Part shown: piece by piece, positions 1 to 8,711 of the stretch | Layout of the letters: each line of letters starts with the position of its first letter | Position numbering within the stretch: position 1 is the first letter of the stretch | NCBI GenBank assembly: GCA_043825615.1 | Contig: JBDRRS010000008.1 | Location: forward strand, 20,459 to 84,458 | Reading direction: 5' to 3' | Length of the DNA stretch: 64,000 nucleotides | From: JBDRMV01 sp043825615 | GTDB lineage: Bacteria; CG03 | Made by a program: the position numbers and the translations under genes | The notes under the pieces: model-generated | What the model was told of the DNA's origin: nothing | Seen by the model: the letters and a program-made list of their open reading frames with translations, nothing else | The model's database searches: none

Positions 1-1
1 A

Positions 2-226
2 AGGGAATTTCCCGTAAGCGGAGACAAAATATCCGTGGTTGACCTTGCTGTTCTGGCAAAAGCATGTTCTTCAAAGACACGGGCGAAACAGTTGATTCTG
101 CAGGGCGGAATTTCGGTTTCAGGCGGAGTTATAAAAGATGTAAAAGCAATTGTTGAAATAAAAGACGGGATGATTTTGAAAGTCGGCAGAAGAACGTTCG
201 TAAAAATTAGAAAGAAACGAGGATAA
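2..226 (+). CDS. tyrS: Tyrosyl-tRNA synthetase, C-terminal S4 domain (5' end outside window)
   Basis: The reading frame is open from the window edge with no start codon, so this is the 3' end of a longer gene. The roughly 74 visible residues form an S4 RNA-binding fold. Serine/lysine-rich SSKTRAKQLI is followed by a GGISVSGG turn and a final GRRTFVKI strand, the pattern at the C-terminus of bacterial TyrS, where the domain binds the tRNA. An internal GTG at 35 gives a 63-residue frame but is unlikely to be the true start. A stand-alone S4 protein is the alternative. The next gene starts two bases after the stop. Confidence 0.75.
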   Translation, partial: REFPVSGDKISVVDLAVLAKACSSKTRAKQLILQGGISVSGGVIKDVKAIVEIKDGMILKVGRRTFVKIRKKRG

Positions 227-227
227 A

Positions 228-590
228 ATGAACGAGGAAAAAGAAAATGGCGGCATAAATTCAGAAGAACCGGAAGAGAAAAAAAACGCTGGTGTAACGC
301 AGAACGGCCCGGATTTTGCGAAGGAGATTGTTACGGAGTTAAAGAAGTTTTTTACTTTTGACATTTTGAATTACATCAGGAAACCGTGGAAACTCATAGG
401 TCTTAACTTCTTTATGGGTCTTGTCCGCGGCATCGGTTTTTTTCTCGGCATGACAATTATCGGCGCGATTGTTTTTACGGTGCTTTTGAGCGTTCTTCAT
501 AAAATAACACAGTCAAACATTCCGGTTATAAGCGAATGGCTCGCAAGGATTGTGGCAATGGTCCAGGAAAATCTTAAAATGTTAAAGTGA
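228..590 (+). CDS. Small membrane protein, DUF5665-like
   Basis: This 120-residue protein has a charged, Glu/Lys/Asn-rich N-terminal third, then one long hydrophobic stretch (about residues 62-90) with glycine-rich GLVRGIGFFLG, then a short amphipathic tail containing NIPVISEWLARIV. The layout fits the DUF5665 family of small single-pass or hairpin inner-membrane proteins, from memory. The function is unknown. It sits between tyrS and greA, two bases after tyrS and overlapping the greA start, so it is probably co-transcribed with them. Confidence 0.6.
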   Translation: MNEEKENGGINSEEPEEKKNAGVTQNGPDFAKEIVTELKKFFTFDILNYIRKPWKLIGLNFFMGLVRGIGFFLGMTIIGAIVFTVLLSVLHKITQSNIPVISEWLARIVAMVQENLKMLK

Positions 591-1054
591 AAAAATACCT
601 GACGAAAAAGGGCTCCGATAAACTCCTGAAGGAACTGCGGAAACTGAAAAATGAAATGGTTCCGCGCCTGAGCAGGGAGATAAACGAGGCGCGGGCGCAG
701 GGAGACCTTTCGGAAAATGCCGAATACCATGCGGCAAAAGAGGAACTTACGAACGTTCAAAAGAGGATCGCCGGAATAGAAAACACTCTCTCGTCATCTT
801 TGATAATTGACGAGGCGAAGATGGCTCATGACAAGGTTTATCTGGGAGCCACCGTTACGGTTGAGGACCCCTCGGGGGTTCGGGCAGAATACACCGTTGT
901 GTCTGCGGAAGAGGCTGACCCCATGGATGGTTTGATTTCATCCGTTTCGCCGATAGGGAGCGCCCTTATAGGGAATACCGTGGGGGCCGAGGTTTCTTTC
1001 AGCACTCCGGCAGGATTAAAAAAAGTAAAAGTTGTTTCAATAAAGCGCGGGTGA
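587..1054 (+). CDS. greA: Transcription elongation factor GreA
   Basis: The protein is 155 residues, the usual GreA length. The N-terminal half is the coiled coil that enters the RNA polymerase secondary channel. Its tip motif GDLSENAEYHAAKEE carries Asp40 and Glu43, the acidic pair that activates transcript cleavage. The C-terminal half is the FKBP-like domain ending in PIGSALIGNTVGAEV. Start is GTG at 587, overlapping the upstream TGA by three bases. The factor rescues backtracked RNA polymerase. GreA is preferred over GreB because of the tip sequence and length. Confidence 0.95.
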   Translation: MKKYLTKKGSDKLLKELRKLKNEMVPRLSREINEARAQGDLSENAEYHAAKEELTNVQKRIAGIENTLSSSLIIDEAKMAHDKVYLGATVTVEDPSGVRAEYTVVSAEEADPMDGLISSVSPIGSALIGNTVGAEVSFSTPAGLKKVKVVSIKRG

Positions 1055-1908
1055 GCGTCCGGTCTTTATCCTTATCAGGGCGGCGGGAGGGTGGCGTCCG
1101 GTCAAAACTTTTTTTTCTTTTTTTTCTGGCAAGCTCTGTTTCTGCTTTTGAAATAATCAATGTCACGGAATACACTGTCCCCGGCGGGATTATAAAAATT
1201 ATTGTGAAAAGCGATAATGTCTGCGGGGCTCAATTTCTGGGAAGAAAATACCCTCTTTTCAGAGAAGGCAAATTTTTCGTCGGGGTTATTCCCGTGAAGA
1301 TGGGTATTTCGGGCAGAACAAAGTTGACAATTACCGAGTACCGGCCTTTCAGAAAAAGCAGGAACACGGAACGGGAGATTGTCGTTCAGAAAAAGAAATT
1401 CAAGGTATCTAAAATTTCCCTGGACAGGAATAAAATCCCCGCTTATCCCGAACAGGAAAAGAAGAATCTTCAGAGTAAATTACGGGGTTTTTCAAAGAGG
1501 AAGTTTTTCGAAGATTTTTTTTATCCCCTGAAGAAGTTCAACATCTCCGGCGGATTCGGCGCCCTGCGGGTTGACGCAAAAGGCAGGGAATTGTGGCGGC
1601 ACAAGGGCGTTGACCTCGCCGCCCCGACGGGAACTTCCGTTTCTCCCGTTGCGGGGGGCAGAGTTATTCTGATTCTCAAAAATTCTCCCGTGCATGGCAA
1701 TGCTGTGCTGGTTGACCACGGACGGGGCATAAAAAGCATTTACATTCATTTAAGCGAAATTGACTGCCGGAAAGGCGAAGTTCTTGATGAAAATTCGGTT
1801 CTCGGGAAAGTCGGCTCTACCGGCATTTCAACCGCGCCCCACCTGCATCTCGGCATTTATCTTTTCGGCGTTCCGGTCGACCCCGTTTACGCGTTAGAGG
1901 TTTTGTAG
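1051..1908 (+). CDS. Exported LytM/M23-family peptidase
   Basis: This 285-residue protein starts at GTG 1051, overlapping the greA stop. A hydrophobic segment (KLFFLFFLASSVSAF, about residues 19-33) follows basic residues and looks like a signal peptide with an ASSVSA cleavage region. Residues about 175-280 form an M23 domain with HKGVD (first zinc-binding His and Asp), a central VDHG and the final HLH motif. The zinc ligands appear complete, so it could be an active peptidoglycan endopeptidase. The middle (residues 110-165) is basic and charged. It is followed directly by an ABC transporter. Confidence 0.85.
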   Translation: MSVRSLSLSGRREGGVRSKLFFLFFLASSVSAFEIINVTEYTVPGGIIKIIVKSDNVCGAQFLGRKYPLFREGKFFVGVIPVKMGISGRTKLTITEYRPFRKSRNTEREIVVQKKKFKVSKISLDRNKIPAYPEQEKKNLQSKLRGFSKRKFFEDFFYPLKKFNISGGFGALRVDAKGRELWRHKGVDLAAPTGTSVSPVAGGRVILILKNSPVHGNAVLVDHGRGIKSIYIHLSEIDCRKGEVLDENSVLGKVGSTGISTAPHLHLGIYLFGVPVDPVYALEVL

Positions 1909-1918
1909 GGAGTGTGCC

Positions 1919-2632
1919 GTGATTAAGGTTGAGAATTTAACCCATTTTTTCGGCGACCTTTTGGCGGTCGACAGTGTCAGTTTTGAAGTGCGCGCCGGAG
2001 AAATTCTTTCTCTTATAGGGCCCAACGGCGCCGGCAAGACGACGGTTCTGAATGTCCTCGCAGGCATTTTACTCCCCGATTCCGGTTCTGTTTTTGTTAA
2101 CGGTATAGACCTTTTCAAAAATCCTGCCGCGGGGAAAAAGATTTCCGCCTATATCCCCGAACAGCCGTATTTGTGGGGGAAACTTACGGGGCTTGAATTC
2201 CTGCTTTTTACGAGAAGCGTTTACAAATCGTCAAAGAGCAAAGAAGAAATTGAATGCCTTATGTCGGATTTCGGAATTTACGGCTTCCGCAACCGTTTGA
2301 TTGAAACGTATTCGCACGGCATAAAACAGAAACTTCTTTTTCTCACGATTCCGATAATTGAACCCTGTGTTATTCTGCTGGACGAGCCGCTTGTGGGGCT
2401 TGACCCGCGCGCCTCAATTAAAATCACGGAAATGATTCGCGGTTATTCGGCGAGAGGGGCTTCGGTTCTGATTTCAACGCATGTCCTGCCTTTTGCCGAG
2501 AAAATCTCCGATAAAGTCGCGATCATAGATGAAGGCAGAATTATTCTTCAGGGGGAAACGAAGATGCTCCTTGAAAACCATAAGACCTCACTTTCGGATA
2601 TTTTTCTGAAAGAAACATCCGAAAGGAATTAA
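1919..2632 (+). CDS. ABC transporter ATP-binding protein
   Basis: This 237-residue nucleotide-binding subunit has a complete motif set: Walker A GPNGAGKT (about residues 35-42), a signature region YSHGIKQKL where the usual LSGGQ is replaced by SHGIK, Walker B VILLDEP, and an H-loop in STHVLPF. The degenerate signature with SHG is common in ABC-2-type exporters. It is coupled to the next gene, a large membrane protein two bases downstream, and the pair would form an exporter of unknown substrate. The start is GTG at 1919. Confidence 0.9.
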   Translation: MIKVENLTHFFGDLLAVDSVSFEVRAGEILSLIGPNGAGKTTVLNVLAGILLPDSGSVFVNGIDLFKNPAAGKKISAYIPEQPYLWGKLTGLEFLLFTRSVYKSSKSKEEIECLMSDFGIYGFRNRLIETYSHGIKQKLLFLTIPIIEPCVILLDEPLVGLDPRASIKITEMIRGYSARGASVLISTHVLPFAEKISDKVAIIDEGRIILQGETKMLLENHKTSLSDIFLKETSERN

Positions 2633-2634
2633 CA

Positions 2635-4290
2635 ATGGCAGACATCCTCCTGCTGAAATTAAAAATTTTTCTCAATTCCGTCCGGCATCCGGAGAGACCT
2701 CTGAAAAAATTGCTTTTTTCTTTTCTTGGAATCATTTTTCTCGCGGGGATTTACTTCTGGCTCAAAAGGATTTTTATTTACATAACAAACGTTCCGCTGA
2801 TAGGTGAAGCCGTCCTTGTCAGGTTTCTTTCGCTTATGATTTTTATTTCGGGGGGCGTTGCGGTTCTTTCCTCTCTCCTTTCGGCAGTTTCAACGATGTA
2901 TATGACGGAAGAAATGAAACTCCTGATTTCTTTCCCTTTTTCGGGGAGTGCGCTTTTCGGCGCGAAGGTTCTGGAAACGGCTCTCTACGCAAACTGGATG
3001 ATTTTTGTCGTTGCCGCCCCTGTTGCGCTTGCGTGGAACAGCATCTACAGTATGAATTTTTTTCAGGTCGTTTTCGCCGCCGCCGCGCTTTTCGTTTTTC
3101 TTATGACAATGAGTTCTCTCGGCGTAATTTTGGCCTCCGGCTTTGCGCTTGCTTTCCCGAGCCGTAAAATCAGGGACGGGGCGCTTGTCTTTTTCGCCGT
3201 CGCATTCGGCGGGATTTTTTTCTACCTGAAGGCGCTTGAACCCAAATTTATTTTTCATGCGGACGCTTCCGAAAATTTTTTCCAGTATCTTTCGCGGCTC
3301 CGGATGCCCGGAACGCTTCTTGCTCCGTTCCAGTGGGTGAGCCGGATGTTTATTGCGGTTTCGCAGAAAAACTACGGCGATGCTTTCACTGTTTTCGGAA
3401 TACTCCTTATAATATTTCTGGTTTTGGGAGCTGCCTGTTTTGCTTTCGGCTCAGGATATTTTATCCGCACCTGCGGGAAAATCCGGGCATCCGGCAGTTC
3501 GGGAGGAATTTATAAAAGCCGCGTGCCCGTCCTTCCCGAATCCGCTCTTAAATGGCGGGAAAAAACTTTATTCCTCAGGAATTCAGAGCAGTTATCCCAG
3601 GTGGTGATACTGGTTGTTCTGACGGCGATTTATCTTTTCAGCATCTATAAAGCGCCTCTCGGCGACCTGCCGCGGGTCAGGGAACTTTTAACTTTTCTCA
3701 ATATAGGAGGTGTCGGGCTTATCCTCACGGCCTCCGCATTGAGGTTTGTCTTTACGGGGGTCTGTCTTGACGGGCGGTTTCTCTGGCTTCTTTTTTCTGC
3801 GCCCCTGGACGGCGGTGAAATTCTTAAAGGTAAAATGGCCGTTTTTACGAAACCGATGCTCTTTGCGGGGATTATTTTAGGGGTTCTTTCGGGCTGCTGC
3901 TTCAGGGCGGATTTTTTTGTTATAATTCTAACCTCGGCCGTGACGGCTTTGATTGGTTTTGTCGTTGCGCAAATGGCTTTTTATTTTGCGGTAAGTTATC
4001 CGAGTTACGGGACGGATAACATTTCGCAGATGGAGTCCTCATACGGAGGTCTGGTTTTTATGATAACGGGTATTTTTTATGTTGTTTCGGTTCTTGCCGT
4101 TCTTGCTTATCCTGCGCACTGGTACCTTATGGGCAAGATTTTCAATACGGGGTTACCGGTGAGATTAACCGCTCTTTTTTTGTTTCTTTTTCTTCTGGAC
4201 AGTTTTGTTTTTTCATTTTTTCCGGGGGTGTGGGCTTTGAGAATATTTAAAAGCAGGGAACACAGAAATCTTGTCGCGAAGAGGCAGTGA
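2635..4290 (+). CDS. ABC-2-type exporter permease
   Basis: This 551-residue polytopic membrane protein has about 12 hydrophobic segments, the first starting near residue 25 (LLFSFLGIIFLAGIYFW). It resembles the large two-in-one ABC-2 permeases found beside CcmA-like ATPases. The start is ATG 2635, right after the ATPase stop. I cannot assign a substrate from the sequence. Context with a LytM peptidase upstream and a lipid-carrier translocase downstream suggests an envelope role, which is inference. Confidence 0.75.
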   Translation: MADILLLKLKIFLNSVRHPERPLKKLLFSFLGIIFLAGIYFWLKRIFIYITNVPLIGEAVLVRFLSLMIFISGGVAVLSSLLSAVSTMYMTEEMKLLISFPFSGSALFGAKVLETALYANWMIFVVAAPVALAWNSIYSMNFFQVVFAAAALFVFLMTMSSLGVILASGFALAFPSRKIRDGALVFFAVAFGGIFFYLKALEPKFIFHADASENFFQYLSRLRMPGTLLAPFQWVSRMFIAVSQKNYGDAFTVFGILLIIFLVLGAACFAFGSGYFIRTCGKIRASGSSGGIYKSRVPVLPESALKWREKTLFLRNSEQLSQVVILVVLTAIYLFSIYKAPLGDLPRVRELLTFLNIGGVGLILTASALRFVFTGVCLDGRFLWLLFSAPLDGGEILKGKMAVFTKPMLFAGIILGVLSGCCFRADFFVIILTSAVTALIGFVVAQMAFYFAVSYPSYGTDNISQMESSYGGLVFMITGIFYVVSVLAVLAYPAHWYLMGKIFNTGLPVRLTALFLFLFLLDSFVFSFFPGVWALRIFKSREHRNLVAKRQ

Positions 4291-4299
4291 GGTAATCCT

Positions 4300-5223
4300 A
4301 TGGTATGGATAAATTTTTTCAAAGGTTTTCTCATAGGAATAGCGAATCTTATTCCCGGAGTAAGCGGCGGGACTTTTGCTCTTATACTCGGGATATATGA
4401 GCGTCTTATCAGGATCATTCACAACTTAAATTTCAAAACTTTGAAAAATCTTTTCAGTTTCGCAAAATTCAAGGATGAATTTAAAAGAATAGACGGCATA
4501 TTCCTGGTTTCAATCGCATCCGGCGCTTTTTGCGCAATAGTGTGTTTGTCATGGGTTATTGATTACCTTCTTAAAAATCATCCCGATTTCACTCTTTCTT
4601 TTTTTCTCGGGCTTATTCTTCCGTCGATAGCAGTCCCGTATAAATTGATAAAGAAGAAAGATTTCAGGAAAATGCTTTTTGTTCTGCCCGGCATCCTTCT
4701 TGTCGTGTCTGTTTATGTTTTCACAACTGAGGCGGAAATAAAATCATTCTCATATCCCCTGCTCTTCCTGAGCGGTTTTCTTGCGACTTCCGCAATGATT
4801 CTTCCGGGCATAAGCGGGTCGTTTATCCTGCTGCTGATAGGTGTTTACGGGGCGGTTATCAGCAACATAAAAACTTTTTTTTCCTCGCCTGAAATGGAGT
4901 CATTCCTGTTTTTGTCGGTTTTCGGACTGGGGTGCGCGGCGGGGCTTGCGGTGTTTGCAAGGGTTATGAAATTTCTTTTTGAAAGATACAAAGACAGGAC
5001 TCTTTATTTTCTTATAGGATTGATACTCGGTTCAATTGTTGTTCTCTGGCCGTTCAAGGCATTCCCTGAAAGAAGCGCGGGAAAGATGGAAATAGGGATT
5101 GTTTCCGCCGAAAACCGGCTGCCTCAAAACAAAAGTGAGGCGCTGTTTTGCGCAGGATTTTTCGCCATAGGTATGCTCGGCGCCGGATTCCTCAACCGCA
5201 TTGCAAAGACCGGTGATAATTGA
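4300..5223 (+). CDS. DUF368 membrane protein, predicted polyprenyl-phosphate translocase
   Basis: The 307-residue protein has two repeated halves, each with a re-entrant-type motif: PGVSGGTFALILGIYERL near residue 19 and PGISGSFILLLIGVYGAV near residue 168. This inverted repeat with paired PGxSG motifs is the hallmark of DUF368. Members of this family (PopT) have been reported to recycle undecaprenyl phosphate across the cytoplasmic membrane. Multiple hydrophobic segments are visible. The next gene starts inside its 3' end. Function in this organism is inferred from the family only. Confidence 0.85.
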   Translation: MVWINFFKGFLIGIANLIPGVSGGTFALILGIYERLIRIIHNLNFKTLKNLFSFAKFKDEFKRIDGIFLVSIASGAFCAIVCLSWVIDYLLKNHPDFTLSFFLGLILPSIAVPYKLIKKKDFRKMLFVLPGILLVVSVYVFTTEAEIKSFSYPLLFLSGFLATSAMILPGISGSFILLLIGVYGAVISNIKTFFSSPEMESFLFLSVFGLGCAAGLAVFARVMKFLFERYKDRTLYFLIGLILGSIVVLWPFKAFPERSAGKMEIGIVSAENRLPQNKSEALFCAGFFAIGMLGAGFLNRIAKTGDN

Positions 5224-6007
5224 TTTTCACACGCACGCTTTTCCGGACGACCTTGCGGGCAAAGCGGTTTCGGGGCTCGGCTACAACTCTAAATTAAAAC
5301 CTTCTTATGACGGAACAACCGGCGGCCTGCTGAAATCGATGGATGAGGCGGGGATTGAAAAATCAGTTGTTTTAAATATCGCGACAAAACCGGCACAGGC
5401 GGAAAACATAATAAACTGGTGCCTGAAAGTAAGGAGCCGGAGAATTATACCTTTTGCGAGCATTCATCCCGATAACGGGAATTTTCCCGTAATTATAGGC
5501 AGAATCAAAAATGAAGGCATCAGGGGAATAAAACTTCATCCGATGTATCAGGATTTTTATGCCGATGATGAAAAAATGTTCCCCGTTTATGAAAAAATTA
5601 CAAAGGAAAATTTGATTCTTATTTTTCATTCCGGTTTTGACATCGCTTTCCCGGAAGACGGCCGCGCGTCGGTGGAGAGGATTTTAAGAGTTCACGAAAA
5701 ATTCCCGGAACTCAAAATTGTCGCATCCCACACGGGCGGATGGAAAATGTGGGATGAAGTTTTAAAACTCATTGCCGGGAAAGATATATGGCTTGAAATT
5801 TCAATGACGCTCAAATACATTGAGGATATGGAAACTTTTTACGGGATATTAAAAGGTCATTCGCCCGATAAAATACTTTTCGGAACGGACGCCCCGTGGG
5901 GAAACCAGAAAGAAGATGTAAAAGCGGTGAAGGAACTCAACGTTTCGCCGGACCTGAAAGAAAAAATTTTTCACGAAAATGCCCGCGCTCTTCTTAGTAG
6001 TAAATGA
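5201..6007 (+). CDS. Amidohydrolase-2 family metal-dependent hydrolase
   Basis: This 268-residue TIM-barrel protein starts at TTG 5201, overlapping the DUF368 gene by 23 bases. IDFHTHAFP at the N-terminus carries the HxH metal ligands. Later ligands are in GIKLHPMYQDF, LIFHSG, VASHTGG and the C-terminal FGTDAPWG aspartate. This spacing fits amidohydrolase-related proteins (COG2159). The substrate cannot be predicted, and some relatives are decarboxylases. The stop overlaps the next start (ATGA). Confidence 0.8.
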   Translation: MQRPVIIDFHTHAFPDDLAGKAVSGLGYNSKLKPSYDGTTGGLLKSMDEAGIEKSVVLNIATKPAQAENIINWCLKVRSRRIIPFASIHPDNGNFPVIIGRIKNEGIRGIKLHPMYQDFYADDEKMFPVYEKITKENLILIFHSGFDIAFPEDGRASVERILRVHEKFPELKIVASHTGGWKMWDEVLKLIAGKDIWLEISMTLKYIEDMETFYGILKGHSPDKILFGTDAPWGNQKEDVKAVKELNVSPDLKEKIFHENARALLSSK

Positions 6008-6897
6008 TGCCGCCGCCGGCTAATTTTTTAATAATAGCCGGTTTTGTAGCGGCGGGTTACTTTCTGGCAAAGGCCGGTGTGCTTTCCCAAAAGGGAATAG
6101 ATAATATTTCAAATGCGATTTTATATTTTTTTACTCCGTTTCTGATTATCTATTCTGTTTCGCACTTTGATTTCCGGATAACAGAGATATTGAATTTAAT
6201 CGGTATCACGATTTTAAATGTTGCCGTTATATTTGTTTTTGCGCGGGTAGTGTTCAGAATATTTGGAATTTCAGGCGGCGTTTTTTTCCTCCCCGTGCTT
6301 TTTACAAATACTGCAAATGTAGGTTATCCGGTGAATTTGTTTTTCTGGGGCGCCGGCTCTTTTCCCTATGCCGCGTCTTACAGCGTCACAATAGCGGTTT
6401 TGCTTTTCACATTCGGGATTTATCTGATAACGCCCGAACTCCCCTTCGGGGAACGTCTTAAGAATATTTTCGGCTTGCCGGTGATTTATGCTTATGCGTC
6501 GGGAATTCTGCTTCATTATACCGGAATGCCGGAATTTCTCGAGAGGTTATTTTTTATCTGTTCTATTCCCGCCATTCCGCTTATGCTGGTTGTTGCGGGG
6601 TCTTCTTTGATTTATTCCCGCTGGAAATTAAACAGAAAAGTTGCTGCGGGCCTCGTTGCCCGCTTCGGCGGAGGTTTTCTGGTTTTTCTGCTGCTGCTGT
6701 TGTTTTTTGATGTAACGCCTCTTTATATGAAGGTTATTGTTACAAATGTTTTTCTGCCGGCTGCCGTCATGAATTATATTCTGGCTGTAAAATTCAAGCA
6801 GGATAAAGATTATATGGCGAATATGATTGGTTTTTCAACGCTGATTTACAGTTTTGTTTTTTTGATACAGTTGCTGTTCTTTCACAAACTTTTTTGA
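6004..6897 (+). CDS. AEC-family (auxin efflux carrier-like) permease
   Basis: The 297-residue membrane protein has about ten hydrophobic segments in two halves, with the typical first-half pattern FTNTANVGYPVN and a second-half PAAVMNYILAVKF. Bacterial members of this family export organic acids or malonate-like anions, but no substrate can be named here. The ATG at 6004 overlaps the amidohydrolase stop, so the two are translationally coupled. tRNA-Pro lies 24 bases downstream. Confidence 0.8.
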   Translation: MMPPPANFLIIAGFVAAGYFLAKAGVLSQKGIDNISNAILYFFTPFLIIYSVSHFDFRITEILNLIGITILNVAVIFVFARVVFRIFGISGGVFFLPVLFTNTANVGYPVNLFFWGAGSFPYAASYSVTIAVLLFTFGIYLITPELPFGERLKNIFGLPVIYAYASGILLHYTGMPEFLERLFFICSIPAIPLMLVVAGSSLIYSRWKLNRKVAAGLVARFGGGFLVFLLLLLFFDVTPLYMKVIVTNVFLPAAVMNYILAVKFKQDKDYMANMIGFSTLIYSFVFLIQLLFFHKLF

Positions 6898-6903
6898 GAA
6901 GTT

Positions 6904-6912
6904 TGCTATAAT
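6904..6912 (+). promoter_or_regulatory. Extended -10 promoter for tRNA-Pro
   Basis: The sequence TGCTATAAT is a perfect TATAAT with the extended TGn motif. It ends ten bases before the mature tRNA, placing the start of transcription a few bases upstream of it. No convincing -35 is visible. Confidence 0.6.
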
Positions 6913-6921
6913 AAAACAATT

Positions 6922-6994
6922 CGGGGCGTGGCCTAGATGGATAGGGCACCAGACTGGGGGTCTGGGGGTCGCCGGTTCAAGTCCGGCCGCCCCG
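6922..6994 (+). tRNA. tRNA-Pro (anticodon GGG)
   Basis: A complete cloverleaf: 7-bp acceptor stem CGGGGCG/CGCCCCG, D arm, anticodon stem CCAGA/TCTGG with loop CTGGGGG (anticodon GGG at 6956-6958), five-base variable loop, and T arm GCCGG-TTCAAGT-CCGGC. The discriminator base A is 6995 and CCA is not encoded. It reads CCC and CCU proline codons. Confidence 0.95.
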
Positions 6995-7068
6995 ATACCG
7001 TTGATTTGTGAGAAAGATTTTCCTTTGAGCGGGAGAATCCGCCGCAAATATTTTAGGGGAAAGAAAGT

Positions 7069-7566
7069 ATGAGTGAAAAGAAAGGAATTTTTAAATTCTG
7101 CCCGATATGCAGGGTAAATTTGGAAATCAAAGACATTGACGGCGCGAACCGCCTTGTGTGTCCCGAGTGCGGCTGGGTGAATTACAATAATCCCCTGCCT
7201 GTCTCCGTTGCCGCTGTAAAGAATTCTTCGGGCGAAATGCTTATTATAAGACGCGCTTTTGAACCTGCCGCAGGGGGGTGGTCATTGCCGGGCGGTTTTG
7301 TAGAGTCGGGCGAGCATCCCGAGGAAACCTGCCTGAGAGAACTCAGGGAGGAAACCGCCATCAAAGGCAAAATAAAACGGCTTATCGGAATCTACACGTA
7401 CAGGAGCCGTGTTCACGGCTTCCTGCTTGTTATGGGTTACGAGGTTTTTGCGGAAAAAACAGAAATAAAAACAAACAGGGAAATACTTGAGGCGAAATTT
7501 GTCCCGCCCGGGAAAATGCCTTACTTGATTTTTGCGAGCCACAGAAAAATCCTGAAAGAAATCTGA
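7069..7566 (+). CDS. Zinc-ribbon Nudix hydrolase
   Basis: This 165-residue protein opens with a four-cysteine zinc ribbon (CPIC and CPEC, residues 11-35) followed by a Nudix domain. The Nudix box runs GGFVESGEHPEETCLREL then REET, matching GX5EX7REUXEE. Zinc-ribbon Nudix proteins of this size often hydrolyse NADH, ADP-ribose or related nucleoside diphosphates, but the substrate is not readable here. Start is ATG 7069 behind a purine-rich site. It stands alone between a tRNA and a strong promoter. Confidence 0.85.
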   Translation: MSEKKGIFKFCPICRVNLEIKDIDGANRLVCPECGWVNYNNPLPVSVAAVKNSSGEMLIIRRAFEPAAGGWSLPGGFVESGEHPEETCLRELREETAIKGKIKRLIGIYTYRSRVHGFLLVMGYEVFAEKTEIKTNREILEAKFVPPGKMPYLIFASHRKILKEI

Positions 7567-7627
7567 ATAAAAACCGAAGAGCAAAGAACTTCCTCTTCCT
7601 GCTATTTTAGAAAATCATAATTGCCCC

Positions 7628-7656
7628 TTGACAAAAATACCGAAACACCGTATAAT
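7628..7656 (+). promoter_or_regulatory. Consensus sigma70 promoter for the signalling cluster
   Basis: TTGACA (7628-7633), a 17-base spacer and TATAAT (7651-7656) match the sigma70 consensus at all 12 positions. Transcription would start near 7663, giving a leader of about 90 bases ahead of the HTH-REC gene. Confidence 0.85.
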
Positions 7657-7722
7657 CACAATAAGCAGTAAAAGCAGTAAGATAAAAATTGTAGCGGTTG
7701 ACGCCCACGCGGAAATGTAGCG

Positions 7723-7738
7723 GTGCGATTTATCGCAC
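7723..7738 (+). promoter_or_regulatory. Leader hairpin just upstream of a ribosome binding site
   Basis: GTGCGA-TTTA-TCGCAC forms a six-base-pair stem with a four-base loop, four bases before the AAGGAG of the next gene. It is an obvious local hairpin. Any role in translation control is inference. Confidence 0.4.
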
Positions 7739-7755
7739 AAAAAGAAGGAGAGAGT

Positions 7756-8325
7756 ATGAAGAGCGATACGAAAACTTACACGACTTTTTACATCAGTAAA
7801 ATCTGCGACGTTTATCCTACAACGGTTGCAAACTGGATTGACGAAGGCAAGTTGAAAGCATTTACCACGCCGGGCGGTCACCGGCGGGTCAGAGCAAAGG
7901 ACTTAAAGGAGTTTCTTGAGAAGTATAACATACCGATTTCCGATGAGCTTGTTTCGGAAGGCAGAAAAAAAATTCTTGTGGTGGATGACGACAAAATTGT
8001 TCTGGATTCAATTGTCGGAGTTTTGCAATATAAGAAAAAGTATAAGATATTTAAAGCAGTTGACGGATTTCAGGCAGGCCAGGCGGTGAGCGAGCATGAG
8101 CCGGACCTTATAATTCTGGACATAATGCTTCCGGGTATGGACGGATTTGAAGTATGCAAAACAATCAGAAAAAAGAATAAACAAGTAAAAATTATTGCGG
8201 TCACGGGATACAACACGGAGGAAAATAAAAACAAAATTCTTGCGTGCGGTGCGAACGCGTACATGGCAAAACCTTTTGAAATGGCTGAATTACTGAAAAA
8301 AATAGATGACCTGTTGAAGGTTTGA
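7756..8325 (+). CDS. HTH (MerR/excisionase-like) plus receiver domain protein
   Basis: Starting at ATG 7756 (AAGGAG just upstream; an in-frame ATG at 7723 lies in the leader hairpin and is less likely), the protein has 189 residues. Residues about 10-60 are an excisionase/MerR-type winged helix (YISKICDVYPTTVANWIDEGKL then TPGGHRRV). Residues about 70-188 are a receiver domain with VVDDD, phosphoacceptor Asp in LIILDIMLPG, and KPF. This is reversed order for a response regulator, with DNA binding before REC. It is the first gene after a consensus promoter and its REC closely resembles that at the end of the hybrid kinase at 8712, so the two may form a circuit. Confidence 0.85.
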   Translation: MKSDTKTYTTFYISKICDVYPTTVANWIDEGKLKAFTTPGGHRRVRAKDLKEFLEKYNIPISDELVSEGRKKILVVDDDKIVLDSIVGVLQYKKKYKIFKAVDGFQAGQAVSEHEPDLIILDIMLPGMDGFEVCKTIRKKNKQVKIIAVTGYNTEENKNKILACGANAYMAKPFEMAELLKKIDDLLKV

Positions 8326-8346
8326 ATTTAAGAGGAGGGAACTGAG

Positions 8347-8691
8347 ATGAAAAAGGTATTTTTTAAAAGCAAGAAAGCGCTGGTAAACATGGAATTGTCA
8401 ACTTTTGAAATTCCTCCGGCGGGAGACATTCTGGTGCTCGGCAAGAGATGCCCCATAGGTCCGCAGGCGGCACAGAAGATGCTGAATACCGTTGCAGCGC
8501 ATAGGTTTGAACTCGTGCGGCCCAGAAGCAGGGCAATAGACGGAATACTCATAAGAAAACATCTCTTTCTGAGAGCGGACAGGGCATCTCTGGTTAATAC
8601 AATAATTGATGAGACCTCCGCTATCATGAGCGAAGAATGCATGTTAAGCATTAAGTGTGAGATTAAAGTGAGGATATCCAGAGAGATTTAG
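8347..8691 (+). CDS. Hypothetical 114-residue protein in the signalling cluster
   Basis: I do not recognise this protein. It is basic, soluble and shows no signal peptide, membrane segment or known motif. A GDILVLGKRCPIGPQAA stretch sits near the middle and the C-terminal third is amphipathic helix then strand. A good ribosome binding site (AGAGGAGGG) precedes ATG 8347. It lies 21 bases after the HTH-REC gene and 20 before a hybrid kinase, so it is probably co-transcribed with both. Confidence 0.6.
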   Translation: MKKVFFKSKKALVNMELSTFEIPPAGDILVLGKRCPIGPQAAQKMLNTVAAHRFELVRPRSRAIDGILIRKHLFLRADRASLVNTIIDETSAIMSEECMLSIKCEIKVRISREI

Positions 8692-8711
8692 AACCGGAAT
8701 GGAGCAATGAG